DNA from: Meandrina meandrites
Taxonomy: Eukaryota > Cnidaria > Anthozoa > Scleractinia > Meandrinidae
Direction of reading: 5' to 3'
NCBI GenBank assembly: GCA_963693305.1
Contig: OY855906.1
Span: 23,871,289-23,935,288 of the forward strand
Length of the DNA: 64,000 nucleotides
Below, in pieces: positions 1-12,116 of this stretch; the stretch's first letter is position 1, and each line of letters starts with the position of its first letter. The notes under the pieces were generated by a model. The model worked only from the letters and a program-made list of their open reading frames with translations. It was not told the origin of the DNA and ran no database searches. The translations under genes were made by a program, and so were the position numbers.

Positions 1-205
1 ATTCAAGCTAAAAGCTGTGATTTTATTTTCAGCCCAGTATTAATATACTTGGAGTAAAAAATGCAAGTCTAGAAGTTGAGAGCATTAAAACTGGCCAAGA
101 GAATGCAAACTTGTGAAGCTTTGAATAATTTGGAGCACTACTCCTGCCATGAATTCATGCATACCTGAGGTGAAAGATGAAAATATCAATGAAATTGTTC
201 ATTAA

Positions 206-665
206 GGTGGCCCGCGGCTATTTTTGGGAGCGGAGGTGATCTTTTCTAAATCCAATTTTGGGTATGTAAACGTTAACTGATTTCTCTGATTTTTGGCAAT
301 CAAAAAAACAAATGTTCAAATTTTATAAAGCTTCAAACTTTAGGGCAAACAAAATAAATGATTGCGAGATATATAAGTGCTTTTGAAAAAATCAATTTTT
401 GAAAAATATGTGAATATTTTCCAAATGCAACAATAGATTTTTTCCTAATTAATGTCAACAAGTTTCAATGTGAGCAAGTTTCAACGAAATCAGCTGTGTA
501 GAAATTGCTGCACAGTTGACTGTTGAATTTTTGTTTCAAAATATTATGCTTGTGTATTTTTGGGAGCTGTTACAACAACACTTAAGTAATGCTAAGATCC
601 CATGGTTCATTTGACAGGCTCAATGCCAGCTAAAACGTTGCTGAATATTCTGGAAAGATTGGATC
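206..665 (+). mobile_element. Solo arm of the TTAA Kolobok-like element, copy 1
   Basis: Begins TTAA|GGTGGCCCGCGGC and follows the left arm of the element at 26905 for about 380 bp. It then crosses at a second TTAA (582-585) into sequence beginning GTAATGCTAAGATCCC, the end of the 811-bp foldback nested in that element. So this copy descends from an already composite element, truncated near 665. Confidence 0.75.
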
Positions 666-841
666 TATTTTTGTCAGAACATGCTGATGTTGTCTGATCT
701 TTGTGTGGGGTATACTAGAAATCATTTGCATTCTATTTTCAACCTCATGGACTTTGCATTTGGATTTGCCATTTTGGATAATAAAATTGTACATTATTGT
801 ATTATTTTGTGGTTTCACAGTGACAAAATATCATATCATAC

Positions 842-919
842 CTCATCATCATCATGATCATTGTTGTCATCCTTGTCTTCATCAAAACTGCCATCGTTAT
901 CTTCATATTCATCTCTTGA
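842..919 (-). CDS. ORP exon 15: Asp/Glu-rich segment, continues off the left edge
   Basis: 26 codons, phase 0/0: SRDEYEDNDGSFDEDKDDNN followed by DHDDDE. More than half of its residues are Asp or Glu. Acceptor TTTTTTCAG, donor GTATGA. Because the donor is intact and no stop is read, more coding sequence must lie left of position 1. The codons are mostly GAT/GAC runs, so a low-complexity false exon is possible, but the acceptor, donor and phase all fit. Confidence 0.72.
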
Positions 920-1109
920 CTGAAAAAATTCAGGTGTTACTATTAAATCAATCATAAAATTTAGTAATCTTAGACTAGCAAATAAATAATTTTCAAGCTC
1001 TAAATTAACCAAAATAAAACAGAGTGGAGCAGCAAGGTAACTGAGCTTAGAACAAATTAACACTTCAGACAAAGATGAATCCCATTTTTCTTGCCAAGCC
1101 ATGTAATTT

Positions 1110-1250
1110 ATGGAGGGAAGGAGGAGGGAGAAGGGAAGAGGGAAAATGAGGAGGAGGAGGAGGAGGAGAAGGAGAAGGAGAAAAAGGAGAAAGAGGAGAA
1201 AGAGGAGAAAGAGGAGAAAGAGGAGGAGGAGGAGGAAGAGGAGGAGGAGG

Positions 1251-1287
<37 letters not shown>
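1110..1287 (+). repeat. Purine-rich GGA/GAGAAA microsatellite followed by (ATT)n
   Basis: About 140 bp of AGG/GAGAAA units runs into about 36 bp of ATT triplets. It leads straight into a segment at 1289-1320 that is the reverse complement of sequence near 55580-55615, a shared MITE fragment ending in CTGATTGGCTTT. Confidence 0.9.
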
Positions 1288-1289
<2 letters not shown>

Positions 1290-1323
1290 TCAAAATATTT
1301 CTCTGTTTCTGATTGGCTTTTAA

Positions 1324-1670
1324 GGTGGCCCTCGGCTAGTTTTGGGAACGGAGCTTATTTTTTCTTAATCAAATTTTGGTTATGTAAACGTTGACCAATT
1401 TCTCTGATTTTTGGCAATCAAAATAACAAAATGTTCAAATTTTATAAAGCTTTAAACTTTACAGTGATCAAATTAAACGATCACAAGATATTAGCACTTT
1501 TGAAAAAATCAATTTATGGAAAAAACATGAATATTTTCCAAATGTGAAAAAAGACTTTTATCTAATTAATGTCAACAAGTTCAAATTTTCCAAGTTTTAA
1601 TATGAGCAAGTTTGAACGAAATCGGCTGCGTAGAAATTACTGCACAGTTGACTGTTGAATTTTTGCTTGA
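1324..1670 (+). mobile_element. Solo arm of the TTAA Kolobok-like element, copy 2
   Basis: Starts after TTAA at 1320-1323 with GGTGGCCCTCGGC and aligns to the arm at 26905 until the shared phrase GCACAGTTGACTGTTGAATT. It then gives way to the telomere-like repeat. No second arm follows, so it is a fragment. Confidence 0.7.
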
Positions 1671-1689
1671 GGGCAAGACGCGCACATTA

Positions 1690-2015
1690 AGTTTTTGGCT
1701 AAATTGAACATTGTCAAAACAACTCCAAATTTCGCATGCGAGTTTGTTTACGTGTGTTAAACACTGTCCTGTATTTTTTCCCACTTTTGTCTGCCTTGTT
1801 TCCAAAAAATTACGCATGCAAAAACTGGACTTTGACAAAAGAAACCTTTTGTTCCGTGAAACAATTAAATCAGCGAAGTTGAACTGATTACTGTTTTAAC
1901 TCTACAAACATTAACCCTAGCCTTAACCACTAAGCCCAACCCCTAGGGTTATTGTACTAACCCTAGGGTTGGGGTGGTTAGGGTTAGGGTTAGGGTTAGG
2001 GTTAGCATAGGGCTA
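1690..2015 (+). repeat. Dispersed repeat ending in interstitial TTAGGG units
   Basis: Contains ATTGAACATTGTCAAAACAA, an ACGCATGCAAAA phrase and, at about 1978-2005, four perfect TTAGGG units plus degenerate CCCTAA units. The same order of phrases recurs at 16515-16870, so the telomere-like units travel as part of a repeat family and do not by themselves mark an old chromosome end. Confidence 0.75.
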
Positions 2016-2433
2016 TCCTAGCAAAAATAAAGAAATCTCTTCTTTTGAATTGCAAGGCATGAGTCGGTATCTAAATAAAGTCAAGGATTAGTGTCTAGAG
2101 AGTGAACGTTTTGCAATCTGTGAAAACAGAAAACACTATTATATAAAAAGAAACTTTCCCATGCGCTGTTTTATGGAAAAGTAAAAAAAGAGCAAGATGT
2201 GACATTTCGTAGATGCTACTGTGACGCTGCAAAAGGCTTTGAAATTTAGTGATGCTATCAGCAAAGCGCTTGCCATTTATGCTTTGTCTGCGCGACGAAT
2301 TACAAAATTATTACGGAAGAAAACGTATTCGAAATTTCTCAGCGGTAAATTTCGCTAAGGGAAATGATTATTTTTTTGTGAATAACACTGCCGTTAGCAA
2401 AGCAAATTTAGTTCGTTTCACTAAAAAAGATAC

Positions 2434-2829
2434 TTCCATTTTTGAACTACCGTGAACGGCGAACTTTTTTCCGCGAATTTTCACGTGTAAAGTATTCAAG
2501 TTTGCTAGACAAACCGTCGCGTTTTTCAACCGAACCGGCAATGTTTGGAGCGTAAACATGTCAAGTTTTGGCAACTCGGCCTGTGTGTTTCTGGTCATGA
2601 AACACAGGTTTCGAAAACTTTTGAATCGACGTTTTATGTTTCTTCAATGAATGTCGACAGCAAATGGCCGCTTTATATTTCTGGTAAATGCTGAGACAGC
2701 GATCTTCGTTGACTGATCTTTGGTTCACTTGTAAAACGCGACAGTTTGTCTAGACAAACTTGAATGTTTTGCTCGATCGTGAGAAAACGCGTTAAAAAGT
2801 TAACCGTTCACGGTAGCTCGAAAATGGCA
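2434..2829. mobile_element. MITE with inverted ends (CCATTTTTGAACTACCGTGAA)
   Basis: The left end near 2436 and the right end near 2828 are reverse complements over roughly 60 of 100 bp, sharing the ACCGTGAACGG and TAGACAAAC phrases. No coding capacity. Target duplication not clear. Confidence 0.6.
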
Positions 2830-3854
2830 GTAAAAGTGTGGTTTCATAAAACAGTTTTTTTCAGACAACACAGAAGAAGTTAGTTTTAAGCTGAATAGGC
2901 TGTTTCTCCTACAGGCATATTATGAATACACTGAATCGAATTTAAGCCGGCTGGAAAACCGATGGAAAAGAACAAGTAAGCTTAAACAAACAAAAAATTT
3001 ACATGCGAGCCCGGGTTCAGTCTTGTTCTTTCATTCCTCTCGACAGACAGCGATGAAACAAGCAATGGAATTCCATGATGCACACTCACAAAATCTTAAC
3101 GGTTGATTTTCATTCCGCTTGACTTGCAGTAAGCTCCTATTCTGTTCTTTTTGGGCATACTATAAAAGTGTTTTGCACAAGTGAAATGAATGAAGAAGAC
3201 TTTGCCGCCGCGCCTTTCGCCCGGCCCAGTTTCCGACTGTCAAGTCACGCTCAAAAATAACGCAATAATCACGATCAATGCATTAAAGATTATTATGGGA
3301 TATCCCTGAGTTTCTTCGACACAGAAAGTCCTAAGCTCAAAATTCAACAGAAAATTATAGAGTCTAAAAGCCAGTATTCATTTCCAAACATTCAACACGC
3401 CAAATGATGGCAAATGAGCCCAAACAAACGAGGTGAACTTGGTTTGGAAGAGAAGTGCGTTTAAACTCTTTCCGTCTGGAATCAGAGTCCCCGACTGCTA
3501 AGTTTGCCGCCGTCTTAGCGATCATGGAACAAACGAACCTCGCTTCTTTGAGGCTCGCTAGCAATCTTGCGGGTATTCAGACTTAATGATGTCCTTCTAC
3601 CACCAGACGGGTGCAAATATATGTCAAATAAGCGAGAATCAGTGGAGAGAAGTGCACTTCATGCGCAAAGGTGAGCATTCAACTTGTCTGATTAAAATCT
3701 GAAGAGGCTTTGCGCGCGAAAAGCTTACGTCACAATATTTGCTGTACCGACCATTACCAGATCTCCCAACTGAATTACAAAAACAGGAAGAGAAACAAAA
3801 AACCTTTTGTTACTTCAAACAATGAAACAAGCATACCCGTACAAAATTTTAACC

Positions 3855-4610
3855 GAGATCTGGCCAATCTCGGCGAGATCTTGCCGAGATCTCTGTGAGA
3901 TTCCCGGCGAGTTTTTGGCCGCCGAGATCTCGGAAAAATCTTGGCGAGATCTCGGCGAGATCTTAGTCATCTCGGCGAGATCTTGGTAATCTCACCGAGA
4001 TCTCGGCTATCTCGCCGAGTTCTCGTCAATTGGCCATGTTCTAAACGAGCAGGGGACTGGGTACGAGCATATTTTCTCTTCAGTACAAACATTCAATATC
4101 GATTAGATTGAAAAATGGGGCATGTCATCTGAAAGAGCATCCAAAAACTTGTTAATTCACCAAATTTGATGGTTATTGGTTTAAACCCAAAGGCCTGGTA
4201 CACTTAGTATGGATTGGAGGGACAGGCGTTCTCCAATCCATACTAAGCTCTCTTATTTCAAAAGTGTACCATGCCTTTACGTTTAAACCAATAACCATCA
4301 AATTTGGTGAATTTACTAATTTTTGGATGCTCTTTACGATGACGTGCCCCATTTTCAATTCAATCGATATTGAATGTTCGCACCAAGAAAAAAATATGTT
4401 CGTACCCAGTCCCCTGCTCGTTTAGAACATGGCCAATCTCGCCGAGATCTCGGTAATCTCGGCAAGATCTCGGAAAAATCTTGGCGAGATCTTAGTCATC
4501 TCGGCAAGATCTTGGAAATCTCGCCGAGATCTCGGCTATCTCGCCGAGATCTCGGCTATCTCGCCGAGATCTCGGCAATCTCAGCGAGATCTCGGTAATC
4601 TGTGCCGTAT
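3855..4610. mobile_element. Foldback element with 20-bp palindromic tandem repeats in both arms
   Basis: Outer parts are arrays of a 20-bp unit (ATCTCGCCGAGATCTCGGCT), each unit holding the 14-bp palindrome GCCGAGATCTCGGC. Inner parts (about 4028-4215 and 4230-4433) are unique-sequence arms that pair with each other, meeting at a short spacer near 4216-4229. Tandem outer repeats plus an inverted inner core is the classical Foldback/Galileo layout. No ORF of note. Confidence 0.8.
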
Positions 4611-5448
4611 AATCTCAAGTTTTAGCGGAGCTCCCCAGGGGGCATAGAGTGGAGCCCCATAACTGTCATGCGAGCATAGAAAATGGGAAAACCATGCGTT
4701 TGAGTTTTCATGGTCGTCGTGGCTTGCGGGCGTGTGCGCTCTACATACATACGTGCCTCTGTGCGTACGAAGTCACGCAACATGGCGGCCATAGTCCAGA
4801 AAAAGCTTGACCGGGGAATCTTGCATGTTTAATATTGAACATCCACCTTTCATTGAAAGTTACCTATCTTAGAAGTTTGTAGGACTGCATGTTTTTAATC
4901 TCATGTTGAAAATCAGCTAGGGATATTTCATTTTGCCTAAATGAATCAATTGCAAGAAAAGGCAGCAAAATCATTGGGGGTTGCACAAAAACATGTGAAG
5001 AAAGTGAGCAGCAGAAAATGTTTCTCCATTATTATTTTCCACCCCATCACATCGAACGTTTTTATATCATACTTCAGAGATTTTTTCTCACAACAAAAAA
5101 GAGACTGGACATTTCATTTCAACTTAAATGAAGCGACTGCTTGACAAGGCAGCAAAATCATTAGCATGCAGAGCTCTCACCTTACAAGCTGGATGAGGGC
5201 TGCTGGAGAACAAAGATCTTGGTGAATTATCAATATTTCTCACTCTATTTACTCATCTACATCATGGAAACTTACACCAAATGATTTAGGACAACCTCTT
5301 AATGGGAAGATCTGAAATAACTGCTGACAGTTGATGTCTACGGCTCAACCTGTGGCTGAGCAAGGCTGTGAGCAAAAGTGAACTCAGAGCCGATCAAGTT
5401 CACTGATTGAAGTGAAGAATTAAAGACTGTTAAAGGCTACACCAATGG

Positions 5449-5746
<298 letters not shown>

Positions 5747-6711
5747 TTGAGGCTATCTGGACCATAACCTTTGCCAATGTGTTTGGTTTTGAACTCGATG
5801 TAAGTAAATTCTCTCAAGCAAAGCGTGAAGCTCAGTTAACTCATACTTTCGATTTTGTCGGGAGTTTCCTTCTTGAGAAACCACTTATTCCAAAAACAGA
5901 ACCCACAGCCAGTGCTTTTCAGTGTTATGGTATTTAGAGCTGACTTTAGGTCCTCAGGTGCTCAAAATGTCAGCCATTTTTTTTTTACTTGCCACTCAAA
6001 GCAGATCCAAACTTTGGGCCATTCAGATTGCGTGGAAGGGTTTGATTGGCTCTCTGTGGGTGCCTTTGTTTACCAACCGGTCGGAATGCTCTGTTTTGTT
6101 ATCTTTTCTTGCACTGAATTTCCTTATTTCTGCACTGAATTACCTCATTTCTGCATCAAATTAACTAAAAACTGCATTTCTCTAAGCCAATCAGATCGAG
6201 AAATTTTTTTCATGTATATAATAACAATACTAATAACAACAACAACTTTATTGTCTAGTTTTCTAGCTGGCCATAAAGCCTACTAATCAGGGACAATATT
6301 TAAATTAAAATATAATATAAGTATAGAATAAAATTATTGAGCATACTTAGCATTTGCATAAACTACATAATAGCTGCAATTAAGATACTACTTTGGAATG
6401 CAGAATAATATAGAACCTATATTTTTAATACTTTGTTAAACTAGTGTTTACGGCTCAAGAGTTACATGGGTGACACCCTTTGCATGTGTCGCCTCCAACA
6501 AGTCCACTGAGGTCCCTTAACTTGGGCAAAAAAAATTAATGAATAGGAGCTCTGCTTTTACACATGTAGGCCTGCCTAAATCTACATATATATATTGGAG
6601 AATTAAGCAACATTGTTATTAATAAAGCAATTAGTACGTATACTACGCACAACTAATGCAAATGACCTTTGGTGAAATTTGATTTACAACACGTAAGTTA
6701 TTATTTGGTAC

Positions 6712-6781
6712 CTCTTCATCACTGTCTTCACTATCTTTCTGAGCAAGTTTTAACCAAGTTTCATTTCCATCACTGAAAGGT
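6712..6781 (-). CDS. ORP exon 14: acidic tail
   Basis: One base and 23 codons: PFSDGNETWLKLAQKDSEDS followed by DEE. The joined text (SSDEEV...KPFSDG...DSEDSDEE) repeats an S-D-G/E motif, suggesting a disordered phosphorylatable tail (inference). Acceptor CTTTTCAG, donor GTACCA. Confidence 0.8.
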
Positions 6782-7782
6782 CTGAAAAGAATTGTGAATA
6801 TTAATATAACTTTGTATGATCCAAGAAATGCAATGTTTTTTTTTTTGCAAAATTGACTCTAAGTTTGATATTCTTTATAAATTGTACATAATTTATATAC
6901 TTTTATTAGCACTTCTAGAAACATGTTAACTTTAAAAATGTGTATTAAAAGGCACCCCACAAATGGCCTGGGAACTTATGTCAAAAAATGACTCCCGTGG
7001 GATTTTAATGACCATTTTAATTTCTTTGCTGAAATGTATAGTTTGAGGCATACTTAACTGAAAAAGATTTGTCACAAATGTTTTCAACAATGATGACATC
7101 AATGTCACCAATAGGATATCATGTGGTAAACCAAGTTAAATAATGTGGCTAAATAAATCATACTTCTGGTTGCATTTTTCATATTGGTCTAGGTCAGTTT
7201 TCCACCAGTATAGAATTTTCTTTATTTTTTGATTACATGTACCTATGTGACATTCAATTTACTCTATTCTGGAATACGAATTCCAGAATAACCATTCTGT
7301 CATTATGTTAACAAAACAATCATTCTGGTTTCTGGAATGATGCCCACATCAGACAGCAGTTTGTTTCTTTTCCAGAGTTTTCAACCTCCCTTCACACTAT
7401 TCATGGGCCATGGTGAATAATTATCCACCCTCTTCTTGCATTCTTACACCAATCAATTTTCAATTGACATTTTGAAGCATCTTTTTCATTTCTTCATACA
7501 ATGAAATGAGAATCATCTCTTCCCAACTCCAGGAGTATCCTTTTTGCATCACAACTTGTTTGGCAGTAGCCATTTTGTGTGTTGTTTTGAAAAGGGTGCA
7601 AGACGAGGACAAAGTGAAATTATTATTCGGGATTATTTTGAGTATTCTGCCCCCTAGAGCAAAATGTTTGGAATACATTCCATGTATTGTGGAATACAAT
7701 CCATATATTCCAGAATTGGAATATAATATAGTGACTCAATCAAATGGACAGGGTTTATCTGTTATTCTTATTCCAGAATATA

Positions 7783-8189
7783 CAGCTATTTCAATTAACG
7801 TTGTCGGGTCAAAGATTAAAGCTAAAAGACAAGACCGTATGGCGTTCTGGGTATTCACTATAAATTTGCATATAAGCTTCATTAAATGTACAAATTTGTA
7901 TTTCGCACGCGAAGAATTCATGAGTTTGTTTTTCCTCTCAGGAGGCCTTTCTGTAGCTTTACTTTTAGTGTCGCTTGGCTCTGAGTTTTGAAAATTCTTC
8001 TTAAATTCAGTGTGGTTAAAAGCACCTTGTTTCACATGTCTGAAAAGAAAGAAAACGGGCAAATCCGCGTTTGTCATGTCACTATATATTTTAGTATTCA
8101 GCACATGCAGTTGCTCTCTTCCTCTACCCATACTGCCTTTCAGTCTTGTCTTTCAGCTTTGATCCCGACAACGTTATCTGAAATAGCTG
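7783..8189. mobile_element. 407-bp TA-flanked MITE
   Basis: Ends CAGCTATTTC and GAAATAGCTG, each bordered by TA. Inverted similarity extends about 60 bp inward (AACGTTGTCGGG, AAAGACAAGAC). The layout fits a Tc1/mariner-type non-autonomous element; the ORFs crossing it are not conserved proteins. Confidence 0.65.
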
Positions 8190-8552
8190 TATAAGCTCTA
8201 TCGAACAAACCCAAAATTTGATTTACAATGTCAGTATATTTAATTAGCTATGACGTCATAATTATATAAAAATTTGATATAATGTGACAGGTGTTAAAAT
8301 TTTGCTCAATTCCATACTCAAATCTCACCTGGTGATTTTCAAAAACACTGTTGTGGGCATATAGTCTGGATATGAGCAAAATTCACATACCCAACTGTAG
8401 CGAGTCTATTTCACATGATTTCTATTAAACATGATGAAACTTTATGATCATGACATTCTATAGCCCCAGATGAAAAGTTTAAGTTACATGCAAAATTCCA
8501 ATGGAATCTATTTCATGATGGATCTTTTAGAGATCAATTCACAGTTCCTTAC

Positions 8553-8583
8553 TTAGACTTGTAGTTCAGCTTTACTTCTTCAT
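8553..8583 (-). CDS. ORP exon 13: 31-nt microexon
   Basis: Encodes a split Asp, then EEVKLNYKS and a split Lys. Acceptor ACTTTTCAG and donor GTAAGG are both strong. The preceding intron holds the 5-kb palindrome 8771-13738, whose left end is only about 190 bp from this exon. Confidence 0.78.
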
Positions 8584-8950
8584 CTGAAAAGTAATAAAAA
8601 CAGGCATGGATTAAGCATTGGCTGTACACAATCATAGTTCATTTGAAGTAATCTAAAAGTATCCCATTTTAAACTTGCGAACAATAGGAAAGCTTACATC
8701 TTTCATTAATAAAAATGGAAACTGAGACACACCTTCCTTTTATAGTGGATATTATTAGTTAAAACTAGTAGTAATCAGAGATTAGGGAAGTGCGTTCGAT
8801 CTAAGATGGATAGTCAGTCAGTGGCAAAAGAGCACGATCGTCGGCATACTATGCTTTTTGATATGCCTCAAATGGAGTGAAATCGCGAAGAGAGGAATCT
8901 CATCACGCCACGTTTTGGAGGACAGATTGCGTGACGAGCCAAAAGAACAT

Positions 8951-9627
8951 TACTCTGCGAGCAGAGTCTTCTTCGATTTTCCTAGATTAGTCGGGAAGAG
9001 GAAGAAGGCTAACGGCCTCGAGAGTTCATATTGACCACGCTCCAAATCAAATGTAACCAAGCCTCGCTCACCCTCACTCTCAAGTTGTGATCATAATTAC
9101 ATTTTCAAATGACCGTCAAGAAAATATATTATTACTAGTCTGAAATTAATATATCGATATATCGATTGATACCTGCTCAAAAGTTGTATTTGGCCGGTAA
9201 TTAGGGAATTCAGGGGAGAGTAATCGACGAGCATTGGTTCAGTTGGGAATTGGTTTTCCATTGATACAAGTTTCTTTGCAACCATCGGGCAGATTTGGTA
9301 AACCAACAATTTTGCCATGTCCGGTCGGAAGATATAAAAACAGAATTCGCTACTTTTTCGAGTACTTTGTACGAAAGCGAAGCAGCCACCACTTTCGATT
9401 CAATGATCGACTGTAAACAAATTACCGTAGGCGCAGAAAAAGTCAGCAATTCCTACCATTGATTATGCGCAACAGAGGAAAACCGGTCTGACCGGGTCGA
9501 AACTATGTCTGGCTCATCCATTTCCTTGGATGAGCGGCAATTCAAAGAAACTCGAGGCCGTTAGCAGAGTCTTCTTCCTATTCCCGACTAATCTAGGAAG
9601 ATCGAAGAAGGCTCTGCTCACAGAGTA
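8951..9627. mobile_element. 677-bp foldback MITE with a 9-bp target duplication (MULE-like)
   Basis: Ends TACTCTGCGAGCAGAG and CTCTGCTCACAGAGTA, inverted similarity about 70 bp. It is flanked on both sides by AAAGAACAT (8942-8950 and 9628-9636). The opposite palindrome arm near 13560-13570 has a single copy of this word, i.e. the empty site. A 9-bp duplication is usual for Mutator-like elements; that class is inference. Confidence 0.85.
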
Positions 9628-12116
9628 AAAGAACATCTGTCTGCAAAATAAATTGAAATTTGTTCTCTTTTATTCGAAGGGGTTTACTGCGAAAGAAATT
9701 ATGACACTGCAGGAGTTCTTGGTATGTTAAAGCAGAATTTTTCTTTTCTTGCAAGCTATGCTTTCCTAACTTGGATGTTACAGAAAACGCCATTCAAATG
9801 ATGTATCGGTAAACGATTAATAGACTGGTCGGAAACATGATCCATCATCACACAAGTCACTGGCAGTGATTTTTTGCCAAAGGTCAAAAGGAACCTCGAA
9901 TAATGAACAGAACGGCAAATTCTCATTGATATCGGAATAAATGTAAAACAAAGTGAAGTCGCTCCTGACACTTCATGGGACATTCACAAAGTAGAAACGT
10001 ACAAAGTCATAAATGCATCGTTCATTTCTCTTACACTGTAATTCATATAGAATAGAATTATCACATACACGACAAATAATTATTTATTTCACTTGAAAAG
10101 TTATCTTTTGACACTAGGCATAACACGTCAACTTTTCGTTCATAGTCGATACATTCATAATATTCAATATAATGATTTCCTTGTCGAAATGCCTAAAATT
10201 TCTGCGGATAAGAATATATCTGCACAAATTCAAAGAAGCGACACTCATAAAACAATTTTGATCCTTATTTTACCCACTCTCTTCACGTGAAATGCTATAT
10301 ACCATTTGTAATTGTAGCTAATTTTGTGAAACGTATTGCATGTAAACACGCTGGTTTAGCTTGCCTATAAAACTAATTTTGTGAAACGTATTGCACGTAA
10401 ACACGCTGGTTTACCTTGCCTATAAAACTACGAATCGACTTACTCGATTAACACTCCTTTTACGATGTTCGGTGGCTGACTAAAACTCTTCTTCCCTGGA
10501 TTTTAACCCTGTAATGCTTTAACTCTGCGCACATGCTTCATGCCAAAAAATGTTTCCTGCGATTGATCCCCTGCAAAATTTAAGCGGGGGGCACATTTTT
10601 GTAACTTTACAGGAATGTGGATTTTCCTGCCTATAACCGTGCACAGGACACCAGCTATCAAAAACCACAGGCCAAAATTAGGTTTGCGTTCTCCTTCGTC
10701 CAACGCAACTACTAAACTGCACTGCACATACAATTATCAAGGGAGCAAAAAAGAAAATGAAAAATCAGAAAAAAAACAGGAAAAATTAAAGTTTAACACG
10801 CATAAAGAATTGAACCTGTGTGGAAACTGTTGGGTTGTTTTGTTAATGTTCAATTTCAGCCAAAAATCACTATCACCCTTTTTCACCAAACCTTCCAATT
10901 AAAGCGCCTGTGGTATAACCAGCCTCTATCAAATTATATTGACTGTTTTTTATTTTTTTGTCAGATGTACCTAATTCTTTGAAGGTGAGCTACAAATTAA
11001 TTACAAAACATATCTCATTGGCTTTCTTTTTGTTTTTGAGAAACGACAGCAAAAAAATTCTTGTTAACTGCTTGCTTTCTTTGCAATTCTTCCATGAAAG
11101 GAGAAACGAAAACAATGGACAATGAACACGCAATCAACATGAAATTAGGCAATACAGCTGTAACTGGTAAATAGTATTTCTGGAGTGCTTTAAATACTGT
11201 AAAAACAGATGTTTCGGGGATAACCCACAAAATGCCTGTTTTCACAGTATTTAACTCTTTTCCTGCTTGTAAAAGACAGTGAAAATTGTCCACATTTCTT
11301 TTTTATTTATTTTCTCAGAAGCCTTTTATAATTGTATGGTAAACTATACTTCTTTAGAAAGGGTAGTAAATAAGCTTTCCAAAAAAAATAAAATAAAAAA
11401 ATTGCCATAAAGCCTATAAAATTTTTATCAATGTGCATAAATTAGCCTAAATTGTGGGATGTGGGATGACGTTTCAGCACACTCAGCACAGAAGTTGTCA
11501 GCTACTTTTATTTACCATAATTTTTTGAGAAATGTCCCGAAATTATTAAAGACCCCTTGTGAAACGTCATCGCTTCTGCATGCATTGCGTGACGTTTATT
11601 TTTTTTTTTGCAAGGGTCATCAAATTTGCTGTTTTTTATTGTGTTCGACGAAGGAGAACGCAAACCTAATTTTGCCCTGTGGTTTTCGATTGCTGGTGTC
11701 CTGTGCACGGTTATAGGCAGGAAAATCCACAAAAATGTGCCCCCCGCTTAAATTTTGCAGGGGCATGTCTCGGCCGGGAAGCTGGTATGATACGATCGCA
11801 GGAAACATTTTTTGGCATGAAGCGTGTGCGCGGAGTTAAAGCATTACAGGGTTAAAATCCAGGGAAGAAGAGTTTTAGTCAGCCACCGAACTTCGTAAAA
11901 GAAGTGTTAATCGAGTAAGTCGATTCGTAGTTTTATAGGCAAGGTAAACCAGCGTGTTTACGTGCAATACGTTTCACAAAATTAGTTTTATAGGCAAGCT
12001 AAACCAGCGTGTTTACATGCAATACGTTTCACAAAATGAGCTAAAATTATTTGTCGTGTACATGATAATTCTATTTTATATGAATTACAGTGTAAGAGAA
12101 ATGAACGATGCATTTA

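Noticed and set aside
1091..1394. Glu/Lys- and Arg-rich ORFs
   Set aside because: Direct translation of a GGA/GAGAAA microsatellite.
1908..2010. Interstitial telomere marking an ancestral chromosome fusion
   Set aside because: The same telomere-like block with the same flanks recurs at 16.5-16.9 kb within a mobile element.
5855..6286. 143-codon plus-strand ORF
   Set aside because: No domain, poor composition with many Phe/Cys runs, no homologous feature; treated as noncoding.
7506..7991. 161-codon plus-strand ORF and 131-codon antisense ORF
   Set aside because: They overlap a TA-flanked MITE and show no domain or splice context.
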